From Rhabdobacter roseus (GTDB lineage: Bacteria; Bacteroidota; Bacteroidia; Cytophagales; Spirosomataceae), in contig NZ_JACHGF010000008.1 of NCBI RefSeq assembly GCF_014202275.1, positions 124,001 through 188,000 of the forward strand: a DNA stretch of 64,000 nucleotides, given 5' to 3'. The number at the start of each line of letters is the position of its first letter. Position 1 is the stretch's first letter. The position numbers were made by a program, and so were the translations under genes. This document shows positions 9,600-18,736 of this stretch, one piece after another. Under the pieces are notes generated by a model. That model was given only the letters and a program-made list of their open reading frames with translations, was not told the origin of the DNA and searched no databases.

Positions 9600-10589
9600 C
9601 TACTTTTCCAACGATCGTTTCACCACGTCGGCGGGGTACTTCAAGGCCAGCTCCCGGATTTCGTAGCTGAAGCGCTCAAAGGTTTCGCGCCAGGCCTGGG
9701 CTTCTTCGGGCGTGTAGTCGTAGAAGCCGTCGGCGTTGGCGACGCCCCGGCCGCCCCGGTCCACGATGTCCTGAATGAGCCTCGGTACGTCGGTGCGGTT
9801 GCTGAGGGTGGGCCAGAGGTCCTTCATCACGTTGGCGTAGGCGGGTACGCCCGTCAGGTCCATCCAGCGGAAAAGGCCCACGAGGGTCATCCAGTAGCCC
9901 GCGTTGTTGCGGCAGGCGCGGTCTACGTCTTCGATGCTGGCATAGCCTTTCTCCACCAGGTCGAAGGCCTCGCGGTACATAGCGTACATAATCCGGTTGG
10001 TAATGAAGCCCCGGATATCCTTCCGCACCAGGGTAGGTTCCTTGCCCCACTGGTGCGACAGCGCGTAGAAGAATTCGGCGTAGGGTACTTCGGTTTGCTC
10101 CCCGCAGATCACCTCCAGAAACCGCGTGGTGTGCGAGGGCTCCGCCCAGTGCAGCCCAATGAAGCGCTGCGGGCGACGAGTAAGGCTTTGCAGCTGGGTG
10201 ATGGGAATGGCCGACGTATTGGAGGCAATAACACACTCGTCGTTCACGACGGCTTCCATTTGCGCAAAAACGCGCTTCTTGATGTCCAGGTCTTCCAGGG
10301 TACATTCCAGTACCAACTGGCAATCCCGCAGGTCGGCGTAGTTTTCGGTGAGGGTGAGGCTTGCGAGGTAGTGGGCGGGCGGCTCGGCAATGAGCTGCCG
10401 CTCGGCCAGGTCGGTGAGGTGGTGCTGGATGCGGGGCCAGGCCGTGGGGACATCGGAAGGGATGGGTGCTACGGCCACCACCGGGTGCCCCGCCATGAGC
10501 AGGCAGGTAGTGATGCTGCAGCCCATGAGGCCAAGACCCACTACCCCCACGGGCATGGTATGGGTAGTGAAGCGAGGAGGTAAAGCCAT
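9600..10589 (-). CDS. 3-hydroxyacyl-CoA dehydrogenase family protein
   Basis: The sequence shows an N-terminal NAD-binding fold (PVGVVGLGLMGCSI), the ASNTSAIPITQL segment, and a GLHWAEP motif where classical enzymes have GxHFFNP. A C-terminal 3HCDH helical domain follows (KDIRGFITNRIMYAMYREAF). An upstream in-frame ATG at 10652 would add a poorly conserved, AT-rich-coded leader. I prefer the ATG at 10589 (MALPPRF); the ATG at 10556 (MPVGVVG) is also possible. The family oxidises 3-hydroxyacyl-CoA or related hydroxyacids with NAD. The altered histidine motif (HWAEP) means the substrate may differ from fatty acyl-CoA. The protein is probably cytoplasmic and monocistronic. Confidence 0.88.
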   Translation of the reverse strand: MALPPRFTTHTMPVGVVGLGLMGCSITTCLLMAGHPVVAVAPIPSDVPTAWPRIQHHLTDLAERQLIAEPPAHYLASLTLTENYADLRDCQLVLECTLEDLDIKKRVFAQMEAVVNDECVIASNTSAIPITQLQSLTRRPQRFIGLHWAEPSHTTRFLEVICGEQTEVPYAEFFYALSHQWGKEPTLVRKDIRGFITNRIMYAMYREAFDLVEKGYASIEDVDRACRNNAGYWMTLVGLFRWMDLTGVPAYANVMKDLWPTLSNRTDVPRLIQDIVDRGGRGVANADGFYDYTPEEAQAWRETFERFSYEIRELALKYPADVVKRSLEK

Positions 10590-10714
10590 GAACGCGATGT
10601 AGGTAGTTATGAATTTAAAAAATAGATTAGCCCTATTATTACTTATAAGCACTACCTGATTTTGGCGATTAAGACCACCTTCATTTAAAATGTATACCTT
10701 TTCGGGAACGAAAA

Positions 10715-10882
10715 ATGCTGAAACTTACGCAGGTCGATTTGGCGGAGAAATCCGGCGTCGGGCTCCGCTTTTTGCGTGAATTAGAGCAAGGAAAAACCAC
10801 CCTTCGACTCGACAAGGTAAATCAGGTACTTGGGATGTTCGGCTGCGAAGCCGGACCGATCCGAAAGGAGGAATCTCTATAA
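10715..10882 (+). pseudogene. Orphan HipB-like HTH gene, apparently 5'-truncated
   Basis: Translation from the ATG at 10715 gives 55 residues, MLKLTQVDLAEKSGVGLRFL and onward, ending at TAA 10880-10882. It matches the helix-turn-helix core of the HipB/Y4mF antitoxin-regulator family (LTQxDLAEKxGVGLRFLRELEQGKxTLRLDKVNQVL). In that family about 12-15 residues normally precede the LTQ helix. Here the matching residues FRERK are encoded in frame just upstream of the ATG, but no start codon precedes them. An ATG-Tyr-Thr-Phe-Ser at 10690-10704 is out of frame, suggesting a small deletion. No hipA-like partner follows; the next gene is convergent. It could still be expressed as a short HTH protein. 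Confidence 0.6.
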
Positions 10883-10887
10883 GTACC

Positions 10888-12369
10888 CTACTGCGGATTG
10901 GCCTCCCAGCCCCATTGATTACCCCGCAACACCCACTTACGCGGGTTGCCCGCCCTTTCCTGGGCGGGCGCTTGCGGGCGGTGGGCGCGCCACATGGCCG
11001 TGACGAACGGATCGTAGGTGGTGGTTTCGGCTTTGGGGCGGGGGTAGGTACCTCGCGCGTCGGCGTAGGGATCGTTCTCCCGCATCCAGCGCTCCAGGTA
11101 GTCGAAATGCGCGTCGTGGTTCCAAAGTTTGATGGCTTTCAGGTAGCGGGCGGCCAGGGCGGTACCCGCCCAGGCGGAGGCGTTGCAGCAGGTACGGTAG
11201 CCCTCGGAGGTTTTGTCCCACTTCTCCCACTGGCTGGGGTGTTTTTCTTCGTAAGGCGTGCGGTTGCCATGGTGGATGATCATCTGCCAAAGTACCTTTT
11301 GCCCAAACCAGCCCGTGCCGTAGTAGGTCTGGGTGTCTTCGTGAAAAACCGCCGTTTCGGGTAGTTGCGCCAGCTCTGGGTTATTTAGCATGATACTCGC
11401 AAAGAGGATGGGCCACTTGCGGCCGCTGGAGTGCCCGCCGCCTTCGTTCCAGTAGCCCCCCACCCGCGCCAGACCGTGCAGGTCGATCCCGCGCTGGATC
11501 AGTTGCAGCGTGAGCTTTTCTTTGCGCGCACGGGGCACATCCAGTAGCACCATGAGGCTAGCCAGCGACACCAGGCGGGCGTACTCGCGGCCGTAGTTGG
11601 GCTGGTTTTCGTTGGGCACCAGCTCCTGTTGCGACCAGCTCAGGATGTGGTCGATCCAGGGGCGCTGAAAGTACCGTTCGGCCTCCGTCCAGGAGGGTAT
11701 TTCCCCGGCGGGTTGCAGCCGGGGGAGCTGCTCCCACTGTACATCCTGCGCCCGGAAGAGGGGCTTTTCGGTACCGGCGTAGGGCGGACGGAACGCGTCC
11801 CGCGGGGGTACCTGGTCCAGGCAGGTCAGCACGGCGGCGGTTTTCATCACCACCTGGCACTGCTTTTCGTTGTCCCACATCAGGTCTTTTATAAAATGAT
11901 CGACGGGCAGGGTCGTGTTGCTGATGGAGGAAATGAGCGAGCGGTTCGGGGCCAGCTCCAGGGGTAGTTGGACGGCGTCTTTCTCCCGAAACGACCCACT
12001 GCGCGAGTCGTAGCCCTGGCTGTAGCCCGCTTTGAGCACGATCATGGAGCCGTTGCGCATGCGGGTGTCCGGCTTGAGGCTGGTGTCGTTCCAGTGGTTG
12101 ATCCGGATGGCCGACGTATCTACCGCCGCCGGGCCGGGCTCGGGCGTAATTTTCACCACCTGCACCGGGCCTACCACCCACCAGTCGCCGGTGACAAACT
12201 GCCCCGTCAGGGCGGGCTTGTCGAAGGTCCAGGTGATGCCGTACTGGCTCACTTCCTGCCGCAGGACTGCGTGCTTTTGGTCGGCCTTAGGCCCGTAGGT
12301 ACCTCCGGATTTGGTACAGGAAAAAGAGAATAGTAAAAGCAGTAGGGTACACCGGATGGCAGAGGGCAT
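10888..12369 (-). CDS. Lipoprotein of unknown function, possible alpha/alpha-barrel glycan enzyme
   Basis: This 493-residue protein has a clear lipoprotein signal (LLLFSFSCTKSGG, Cys at 18) and otherwise no motif I can name with confidence. The central part (about 230-440) is rich in Trp, His and Tyr and alternates helical stretches (WIDHILSWSQQEL, YARLVSLASLMVLLDV, GYRTCCNASAWAGTALAARYL). That layout would fit an alpha/alpha toroid of the polysaccharide-lyase/heparinase type. The fold is inferred from residue pattern only. It ends 6 bp from the convergent HipB-like relic. A surface-exposed sugar-active role is plausible given the neighbouring SusCD locus. Confidence 0.75.
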   Translation of the reverse strand: MPSAIRCTLLLLLFSFSCTKSGGTYGPKADQKHAVLRQEVSQYGITWTFDKPALTGQFVTGDWWVVGPVQVVKITPEPGPAAVDTSAIRINHWNDTSLKPDTRMRNGSMIVLKAGYSQGYDSRSGSFREKDAVQLPLELAPNRSLISSISNTTLPVDHFIKDLMWDNEKQCQVVMKTAAVLTCLDQVPPRDAFRPPYAGTEKPLFRAQDVQWEQLPRLQPAGEIPSWTEAERYFQRPWIDHILSWSQQELVPNENQPNYGREYARLVSLASLMVLLDVPRARKEKLTLQLIQRGIDLHGLARVGGYWNEGGGHSSGRKWPILFASIMLNNPELAQLPETAVFHEDTQTYYGTGWFGQKVLWQMIIHHGNRTPYEEKHPSQWEKWDKTSEGYRTCCNASAWAGTALAARYLKAIKLWNHDAHFDYLERWMRENDPYADARGTYPRPKAETTTYDPFVTAMWRAHRPQAPAQERAGNPRKWVLRGNQWGWEANPQ

Positions 12370-12696
12370 AGGGGTAGGGGCAAAGGGGTACTTTGGGTAT
12401 TAGTTACGTGTTCTTTTCTGAATCGAATTGGAATAAAAAAGAAAAGAACAAAAACCTTCTACTCGAAAAGCACCCTTTGCCTTCTACAAAAAAGCCTCAA
12501 TTCCATTGCGGCAATTCCATTGTGGCAATTCCATTGCGGCAATCCCCAGCCCTTTCTCCCGCGGGGAAAGGGAGCTTCTCTAAGGTACTTTTAGGAAAAG
12601 TACCCCTTGCTTAAACTACTCCCTGCCGCGCGGCGGACCGCCCCGAATCCTCTGCTGCAAAGTACCCTTTGCCCCATGCCCCGAACCCCATGCCCT
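12370..12696. other. Noncoding spacer, GTAC-rich, with short tandem repeats
   Basis: This 327-bp gap lies between two minus-strand genes. It holds an AT-rich promoter-like zone next to 12370, three 14-bp tandem repeats at 12498-12539, and an inverted GTAC pair near 12580-12608 (AAGGTACTTTT then AAAAGTACCCCTT) that could form a hairpin. A plus-strand frame across it is repetitive and has no homology I recognise, so I do not call a gene. Confidence 0.6.
12498..12539. repeat. Three tandem copies of a 14-bp unit
   Basis: The unit CAATTCCATTGCGG is repeated three times without gaps (12498-12511, 12512-12525, 12526-12539), with one substitution in the middle copy (C to T at its twelfth base). It is followed by a partial CAAT. 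The unit is noncoding and lies upstream of the lipoprotein gene that starts at 12369. Confidence 0.9.
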
Positions 12697-15672
12697 CTAG
12701 TGAATCTGGTTCAATAACTGCTCATACACTACATCCATGATGGCCGTGCGGATGTTGAGTTGCGAGAGCTTGTTGTTGTCGCGGGTGGGGTACACGCGGT
12801 TGGACAAAAACACGTACGATAGCTCGAAGGAAGGGTCCATCCAAACCATGATCCCCGTAAAGCCCGTGTGCCCGAAGCTCATCGGGCTGGCGTAGCGGGG
12901 CGCGTTGCCGGTGTACTTGAAGGTCGGCTTGTCGAAGCCCAGGCCGCGGCGGCTTCCCTGCTCGGGGTACTGGTAGCGGGTAAACTCCAGCAGGGCGTTG
13001 CTAGTCAGCAGCTGCTGTCCGCCAAAGTACCCGTTTTGCAGGTACATCTGCATCACCTTCATGAGGTCGTTGGCGTTGCCAAAGAGGCCCGCGTGGCCGC
13101 TAAGCCCGCCCAGCATGGCCGCGCCTTCGTCGTGTACCTGCCCGTGAATGACCGTTTTCCGGAAGAACGTATCCCGCTCGCTGGGGACGATCTGGTCGAG
13201 GCCGTAGAAGCGCAGCGGGTTGTAGGTGAGGCTGGTGGCACCGAGTTTTTTGTAAAAATGATTTTTAAGGTAGTCTTCAAAGGGCTCTTCGGCGAGGCTT
13301 TCTACGATCTGCGGGTACAAGATAAACGACAGATCGCTGTATACGTAGCCTTCCTGCGGGTTGAGCGGCGAATCCCGGATGGACTTGAAGATTTGCTTGT
13401 CGTAATTTTTATGAATAAAAAGGCTATCTCCTACCACCGACGTAGGGTACTTGTCGGACTGCTCGGTACTGAAGGTGTTCTTCTTCCAGGTACCGTCGGG
13501 GTTTTGAGCATCGCGCCAGAACTGAATCCAGGACTTGAGCCGGGCGCTGTGTGTCAGGACCCGCCGCCAGGTCAGGTCGGCCTTGTTGGAGCGCTGGTAG
13601 CCGGGCAGGTAGTCTTTCATGGTGGCGTCGAGGTCAAATTTGCCCTGGCCCCAGAGGCTCATGAGGGCCAGCGTGGAGGCCGTCACTTTCGTTACCGACG
13701 CCAGGTCGTAGAGGTCGCCGAGCTGCGTGGGTTTGGTACTTTCGTAGGTATGCGTACCGTACGCCTTGCGGAAAAATACCTTGCCCGCCCGCGCCAGCTC
13801 CACCACGCAGCCGGGGGTGGCCTTTTGCCGAATGGCCAGGTTGGCAATGGAGTCGATCTTGGCGGTAATGATGCGCGAGTCGAGGCCCACCTCCTCGGGA
13901 ATGGTGTACTTGAGCCGTCCCAACGCCGGGGTACTTAGCCCCGCGCCGTAGGCAAAGCGCTCGTTGACCGTAACGGGTAGTTTGCCCTCCGCCGGAATGG
14001 CCCCGAAGATCAGCTGGGCCGACAAATCCTCCGTGTAGGGCGTGAGCTGGTAGGCCATCAGCAGCGCGCGGGCCTGCTCCGGCTGCCGGATCTTGTTCAG
14101 TACGTAGGGGTTGCCGAAGAGCGCCACGACGGCCTTGTTGGTGGCCATGAGTTGTTGCAGGGCGGCGTTCATGGGGTCGGTGAGGCCAAAGTTGAGGCGG
14201 GGCGAGATACTGCCCAGGTGTACCCCCACCAGCAGCAGGTTGTAGTCGCCGAGCTTGGCGAGCAGCTCTTGTACCTGGGCGTTGGTCGCCTTGGACGACA
14301 GCGAGTACGTATCCACGGCGGTGTACAGGCCCAGCGTTTGCTGGAAGGTGGTGGTACCTTCGGCACCCAGCGACACGGCCGCGATCCGGAGCGTGTCGAG
14401 TGCGCGCAGCGGCAGCAGGTCTTGGTCGTTTTTTAGTACCGTCAGCGCCTTTTCGGTGAGCAGGCGGTTGGTCAGTTCGGCTTGTTTGGGGTTCAAATCT
14501 TCCACCAGGTTTTCCATTACAACGGGGCGGTACTGCGCCAGGCCCACCCAGGCTTTGGCTTCAAGTACCTTGCGGCAGCGGAAGTCGATCTCGGCCTGCG
14601 TGATCCGGCCCGCCGCCAGTGATTTTTTGATTTCGGCAATGGCTTTGGGTACATCTTCCGTAAATTCCAACAAATCCATACCGGCCTCCAGGCCCAGGGC
14701 GTCAGCCTTGCCGTCGGAGAAGTACTTCGTGACGCCCTTCATGTTCATGGCGTCGGAGTAGATGAGCCCGCTGAAGCCCAGCTGGTGCCGGAGCAGGTCG
14801 GTTACGATGGGTTTGGAAAGCGTAGAGGGGAGGTTGGGCGTAGCGTCCAGGGCCGGAATGCTCAGGTGGGCGATCATCATGCCGCTAAGGCCGTTGTTGA
14901 TCAATACCTTAAAGGGGTACAGCTCCAGCGTGTCGAGCTGAGTGGTCGATTTTTTAATCAGCGGCAGGTCGTAGTGCGAATCCACGCCCGTGTCGCCGTG
15001 GCCGGGGAAGTGCTTGGCGCTGGTGAGCAGGCCGTGGTCCTGCATGCCTTTCATGTAGGCCAGGGCTTTCTGCGCTACCTGGTACTTATTTTCCCCAAAC
15101 GAGCGAAAGTTGATGACCGGGTTGTTGGGGTTGTTGTTGACGTCGGCCACGGGCGCAAAGTTGACGTGTACCCCCAGCCGCCGGGCCTGTGCGGCCAGCT
15201 GCGTACCCATGTCGTAGAGGAGCTCGTCGTGGCCTTGAATAGCGCCCAGCGTCATTTGGTAGGGGTAGCGCACGGTGCTGTCGATGCGCATGGCCAGGCC
15301 CCACTCGGCGTCCATGGCCACGAGCAAAGGTACCTTGCTGATGGACTGGTAGTAGTTGGTCAGCCGGGCCTGCGGCACGGGACCACCCTGGAAAAATACC
15401 ACGCCGCCTACCTTGTTTTCGCGGATCAGCTTTTCGACAAAGGCCGGGCGGCTCTTGGTGGTGTCGATCAGCGACCGCTTGGTATCCGAAGTAGCCGCTA
15501 CCATGATCAGCTGCGCAATGCGCTCGTCGGGTGTGAGGGTGGCAAACACCGAGTCGACCCAGGCGCGGTGGGTGTTCAGGAAGGCAGGAGGGGTACTTGT
15601 TTGGGCCAAGGCAGGAGAAAGTATGCCCAGAGAACACAGAAAAAACAGCGAGGCCAGAACTTTAGCTTTCAT
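12697..15672 (-). CDS. GH3 beta-N-acetylhexosaminidase fused to serine beta-lactamase-like hydrolase
   Basis: This 991-residue secreted protein has a signal peptide (1-23). A GH3 domain (about 40-380) carries the NagZ-type loop KHFPGHGDTGVDSH (Lys220, His221, Asp231, His233) and the nucleophile Asp307 in SDAMNMKG. A GH3 C-terminal domain (about 400-575) follows. Last comes a beta-lactamase/penicillin-binding-like domain (about 595-985) with SVTK (Ser659, Lys662) and YSD (Tyr778). GH3 enzymes of this type release N-acetylglucosamine, often from muropeptides; the SxxK domain is an esterase/DD-peptidase-like module. Such fusions are known in Bacteroidota. It is the last gene of a SusCD operon, 317 bp after the glycan-binding protein gene, and past an apparent terminator. 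Confidence 0.93.
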   Translation of the reverse strand: MKAKVLASLFFLCSLGILSPALAQTSTPPAFLNTHRAWVDSVFATLTPDERIAQLIMVAATSDTKRSLIDTTKSRPAFVEKLIRENKVGGVVFFQGGPVPQARLTNYYQSISKVPLLVAMDAEWGLAMRIDSTVRYPYQMTLGAIQGHDELLYDMGTQLAAQARRLGVHVNFAPVADVNNNPNNPVINFRSFGENKYQVAQKALAYMKGMQDHGLLTSAKHFPGHGDTGVDSHYDLPLIKKSTTQLDTLELYPFKVLINNGLSGMMIAHLSIPALDATPNLPSTLSKPIVTDLLRHQLGFSGLIYSDAMNMKGVTKYFSDGKADALGLEAGMDLLEFTEDVPKAIAEIKKSLAAGRITQAEIDFRCRKVLEAKAWVGLAQYRPVVMENLVEDLNPKQAELTNRLLTEKALTVLKNDQDLLPLRALDTLRIAAVSLGAEGTTTFQQTLGLYTAVDTYSLSSKATNAQVQELLAKLGDYNLLLVGVHLGSISPRLNFGLTDPMNAALQQLMATNKAVVALFGNPYVLNKIRQPEQARALLMAYQLTPYTEDLSAQLIFGAIPAEGKLPVTVNERFAYGAGLSTPALGRLKYTIPEEVGLDSRIITAKIDSIANLAIRQKATPGCVVELARAGKVFFRKAYGTHTYESTKPTQLGDLYDLASVTKVTASTLALMSLWGQGKFDLDATMKDYLPGYQRSNKADLTWRRVLTHSARLKSWIQFWRDAQNPDGTWKKNTFSTEQSDKYPTSVVGDSLFIHKNYDKQIFKSIRDSPLNPQEGYVYSDLSFILYPQIVESLAEEPFEDYLKNHFYKKLGATSLTYNPLRFYGLDQIVPSERDTFFRKTVIHGQVHDEGAAMLGGLSGHAGLFGNANDLMKVMQMYLQNGYFGGQQLLTSNALLEFTRYQYPEQGSRRGLGFDKPTFKYTGNAPRYASPMSFGHTGFTGIMVWMDPSFELSYVFLSNRVYPTRDNNKLSQLNIRTAIMDVVYEQLLNQIH

Positions 15673-15989
15673 GCAGGACTTTCAGATTGAATCTTTTCCC
15701 AAAGAAACGAAAAGTTTTGGATTTTGCCGGGACGAAGCGGAGTAGGCGGTAAAGTACCTGCGGTGCCAAGTACCCTTGAGGGGTACTTCCTGGCCCAGGC
15801 TAGCCGTCCCATTCTTTTTAAGTACCTCAAGTACCTTGTATGGGTTAGGTGAGAAGAGAAAAAAAGGGTAGCTGTGCAAAAAGAAAAGCTAGGTATCCGT
15901 ACGAAAAACCGGCCCCAGGTACCTTCTTGTAGGAGTAAGGCACCTGGGGGCGGTTAGGAGTTTGATGGGTCAAACGACCCGTACTGTCG
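15673..15989. other. Noncoding spacer with GTAC palindromes and a terminator
   Basis: This 317-bp gap between the glycan-binding protein gene and the GH3 fusion contains at least six GTAC tetramers within about 90 bp. Among them is an inverted pair at 15768-15788 (AAGTACCCTTGAGGGGTACTT) able to form a short hairpin. A terminator-like stem at 15903-15950 lies nearest the upstream gene. The remaining AT-rich part next to 15672 is where a promoter for the GH3 gene would sit. Confidence 0.55.
15903..15950 (-). terminator. Rho-independent-type terminator after the IPT/TIG gene
   Basis: On the minus strand a CCCCAGGTGCC stem (15938-15949 region) pairs with GGTACCTGGGG (15913-15923) around a loop of about 14 bases. 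It is followed by GGTTTTT. It lies 40 bp after the stop codon at 15990, so it may uncouple the GH3 gene from the SusCD transcript. Confidence 0.55.
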
Positions 15990-17066
15990 CTATTTGACCA
16001 ACATCAGATCGTCGAAGTAGAACACCTCGTCCTGCTTGTCGGGGCCCTGGATGCGGAAGCCCAGCTGCGCCAGCGTTTTGCCCGACGACCAGAAGTCGAT
16101 GTCGGAGAGCTTCACCTTGAAGTAGTTCCAGACCCCGGCCTTGACGTTGAGCTTGTTGGCTTCGATGTAGTTGCCAAAACCGCCCGCGCTGGCGTCGGTG
16201 GTGATGTAGAGCGAGTAGTCTTCCGAAGCGCCTTTGATCCAGACGGTCAGGTACTGGTACTGCGCCGAGTAAGGTACCGAGGGCGACCAGTTCGAGAAGC
16301 CGATCAGGTGCCAGTTTCCTTTCTGGTAGTTTTTGCCGATGGAAGCCGTACCCGACTTGAACTCCGTTTTCGAGATCAGGGCGGCGTCGCCCCAGGAGCC
16401 GTCGCCGAAGCCTGGGCCGTACGCATCGCCAAAGATTTTGAGGGCGTTGTCGATGGCCACAAATTCCTGCGTCGTGGTTATTTTGCCGGTGCCATTCACG
16501 ATGTCGAGCGTAGCGCGGTTGACCGTCGTGGCCGGAAATTCCAGCACGAGTTCTTTTTTCGTCTGCGACACGATGGTGGCGGCGTCGGAAGTACCCGTGA
16601 GCGTAACGGCGGTCACGTCGTCGAAGTTGTTGCCGGTGAGGGTGATCCGGGTACCTTTCGTGAAGTTGTAGTTTGAGGCCGAGGCCACCGACGGGTACGC
16701 CAGCACCCGGAAGGTCGTCGAGGCGGTTTTGCCCGCACTGTTGGTGAAAATAATCTTCTGCTCGCCGCCAATGGCCTCCTCCGGTACCCGGAACAGGATG
16801 GCGTCGTCGGTGTTGAGGGTAGAGTAGAAGCCCGCCGGCACGTTGTCTTTCTCAAACACAATGGAGCGAATCGCGCCCATGCCGGAGCCCATGACGGTGA
16901 GCAAAGTACCCCCCGCGGCCGAGTCGGGCCGGATCTCCGAGACCGTCAAATTACCCGGCCCGATCTGGGGGCTGCCGTCGGTGTCTTGGGTGCAGGAGCT
17001 GAGGGAGACATTCAATAGCAGGGCAATGAGGCCTGCCCCGGCTAGCGGCTGAAATAGTTTTTTCAT
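15990..17066 (-). CDS. IPT/TIG-domain surface glycan-binding lipoprotein
   Basis: This 358-residue lipoprotein (signal with LSSCTQD, Cys26) follows SusD at 52 bp. Two immunoglobulin-like IPT/TIG domains are visible (about 40-125 and 126-210; the phrases ITLTGNNFDDVTAV and TVMGSGMGAIRSIVF are characteristic). A C-terminal beta-rich module (about 215-358) with several exposed Trp/Tyr residues resembles the glycan-binding domain of SGBP-B proteins. The position after SusC and SusD is the canonical place for such a protein. It should sit on the outer membrane and help capture glycan; the ligand is unknown. Confidence 0.88.
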   Translation of the reverse strand: MKKLFQPLAGAGLIALLLNVSLSSCTQDTDGSPQIGPGNLTVSEIRPDSAAGGTLLTVMGSGMGAIRSIVFEKDNVPAGFYSTLNTDDAILFRVPEEAIGGEQKIIFTNSAGKTASTTFRVLAYPSVASASNYNFTKGTRITLTGNNFDDVTAVTLTGTSDAATIVSQTKKELVLEFPATTVNRATLDIVNGTGKITTTQEFVAIDNALKIFGDAYGPGFGDGSWGDAALISKTEFKSGTASIGKNYQKGNWHLIGFSNWSPSVPYSAQYQYLTVWIKGASEDYSLYITTDASAGGFGNYIEANKLNVKAGVWNYFKVKLSDIDFWSSGKTLAQLGFRIQGPDKQDEVFYFDDLMLVK

Positions 17067-17117
17067 TCGTTGGTTCCTATTAAATAAAAGGATTAAATCT
17101 CTACTAATAACGATCGC

Positions 17118-18689
17118 TTAGTTGTAGTACGGAACGGCGGGCTTGTTGAGCTCGGGGTCCTGGACGATCTCTCCCGCCGGAATGGGCAGGTACATTTTGC
17201 TCTCGGTAAAGGTCGTGATGTACTTGGGGCCACCCTCTACCGAGCCGCGGTTTTGCTTTTCAATGATCGCCTTGGCTTTGGCAAAGCCCTGCCGCTGGAT
17301 GTCGTACCAGTAGTCGCCCTCAAAGGCAAACTCCACCCGCCGCTCGTGCATGACGTCGGCCAGGGTGATGGACGTTTTGGCGGGTAGCCCGGCCCGGTTC
17401 CGGACGAGGTTAAAGGCCGCCAACGCGCTGGCATCGGAGGTAGAGGCGGCGTCGGCCAGGGTGGCTTCGGCGTAGATGAGCAGGATGTCGGCGTAGCGCA
17501 GCAGCACTACGTTGTTGCCGGAGTTTTGGCCCAGTACGGGCTCGCCACCGTAGGCTTTGCCGGGGCCCGCAAAGTACTTGGCAATGTTGGCGCGGGTAGC
17601 GTTTTGGGCACCGCCTTCGTCGGTGGCGCGGGTGGTGTCATAGACGTACCCATTGGCCATAAACTCGTTGTACTTGGGGGCGTTGGCGCGTTGGGGTTTC
17701 CACTCGGGCTTGCTCCAGCCGTGCTCCATCACCGACCACCGGCGGCGCAGGTCGCCAAACTCGTACTCGCTGAGCATGTCGAGCGAAGGTACGTACATTT
17801 CCCAGGCCGAGGCTTCGGAGGTGTTGAGGTTGCTGGGGCCGCGGTCGGGGTTTTTGAGGTTGCCGGTACCCCAGGGATCTTGCGAAAATTGGTGCTGGAT
17901 CGAGAACAGGCTCTCGGCGTTGTTGTTCATCGAAGCTTTGGTAAACATGCCGTAGTAGTCGCTCACCAGGCTGTACTTACCCGACTGGATCACTTCCTGG
18001 GCCTTGGCTTTGGCGTTGGCGTAGTCTTTATTATACAAATACAATTTCGCCATCATGCCCTTAGCCGAGTACTTGGTAAGCCGACCGGGTACGTCCGACT
18101 CGGGCAGTCCGGCTTCGGCTTTTTGCAGGTCTTCGAGGGCAAAGCGAAGTACGTCTTTCTGAAAGTACCTCGGAATGTTGAAGTTGCCCGAGAGCGCCAC
18201 TGCGCCCGGATCGGTGATGATGGGCGCATCGCCCCAGGTGCGGGCAATGTAGAAGTAGATCGTACCCCGGATGAAGTTACACTCGGCAATGGCGGGGTCC
18301 AGGTAGGCCGCATTGCCGCCCTGCGTTTTCTTCTCTTCAAAGGTGTTGATCAGCACGTTGGCGTAGCCGATGATCTTGTAAAAAGCCCCCCAGGCGGCTC
18401 CTACGCGCTCGGAGGCGGAGGAGTACGTAAATTCGGAGAACTCGATGTCGGTGTAGCTGAACATGTTGCCGGACATCACGTCGCCGATGGCGTCCTGCGC
18501 CCGGCTTTCGAAGTTGCGCCAGGGCAAGCCACTGTACAAGGTACTGGTGGCGGCCCGTACTTCTTCGGCGTTGTTGTAGTAGTTGCCGGTAGTGGTACCC
18601 GACAGCGAGGGGCGTTCAATGAAGTCAGGACTGCACGAGGCCACCAGCAAAGCGGGCACCAAGAGCGCGGTATATAGGATCTTTTTCAT
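17118..18689 (-). CDS. SusD/RagB family nutrient-binding lipoprotein
   Basis: This 523-residue protein has a lipoprotein signal (LLVASCSPDF, Cys19). It shows SusD hallmarks: early NYYNNAEEVRAATSTLY, the TPR-like helices (RGTIYFYIARTWGDAPIIT; KGMMAKLYLYNKDYANAKAKAQEVI), NVVLLRYADILLIYAEA, and the C-terminal RRVEFAFEGDYWYDIQR segment. SusD proteins cap the SusC transporter and bind glycan at the surface. It is 47 bp downstream of the SusC gene, clearly in the same operon. The length is ordinary for the family. Confidence 0.96.
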   Translation of the reverse strand: MKKILYTALLVPALLVASCSPDFIERPSLSGTTTGNYYNNAEEVRAATSTLYSGLPWRNFESRAQDAIGDVMSGNMFSYTDIEFSEFTYSSASERVGAAWGAFYKIIGYANVLINTFEEKKTQGGNAAYLDPAIAECNFIRGTIYFYIARTWGDAPIITDPGAVALSGNFNIPRYFQKDVLRFALEDLQKAEAGLPESDVPGRLTKYSAKGMMAKLYLYNKDYANAKAKAQEVIQSGKYSLVSDYYGMFTKASMNNNAESLFSIQHQFSQDPWGTGNLKNPDRGPSNLNTSEASAWEMYVPSLDMLSEYEFGDLRRRWSVMEHGWSKPEWKPQRANAPKYNEFMANGYVYDTTRATDEGGAQNATRANIAKYFAGPGKAYGGEPVLGQNSGNNVVLLRYADILLIYAEATLADAASTSDASALAAFNLVRNRAGLPAKTSITLADVMHERRVEFAFEGDYWYDIQRQGFAKAKAIIEKQNRGSVEGGPKYITTFTESKMYLPIPAGEIVQDPELNKPAVPYYN

Positions 18690-18736
18690 ATTGACAATTG
18701 ACGGTTTTCTAATGCACTTGTAAAGGATGGCGACGC

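Noticed and set aside
12393-12614. 73-residue plus-strand frame between two genes
   Set aside because: It reads through the 14-bp tandem repeats and a hairpin, has no recognisable domain and no codon bias like the neighbours.
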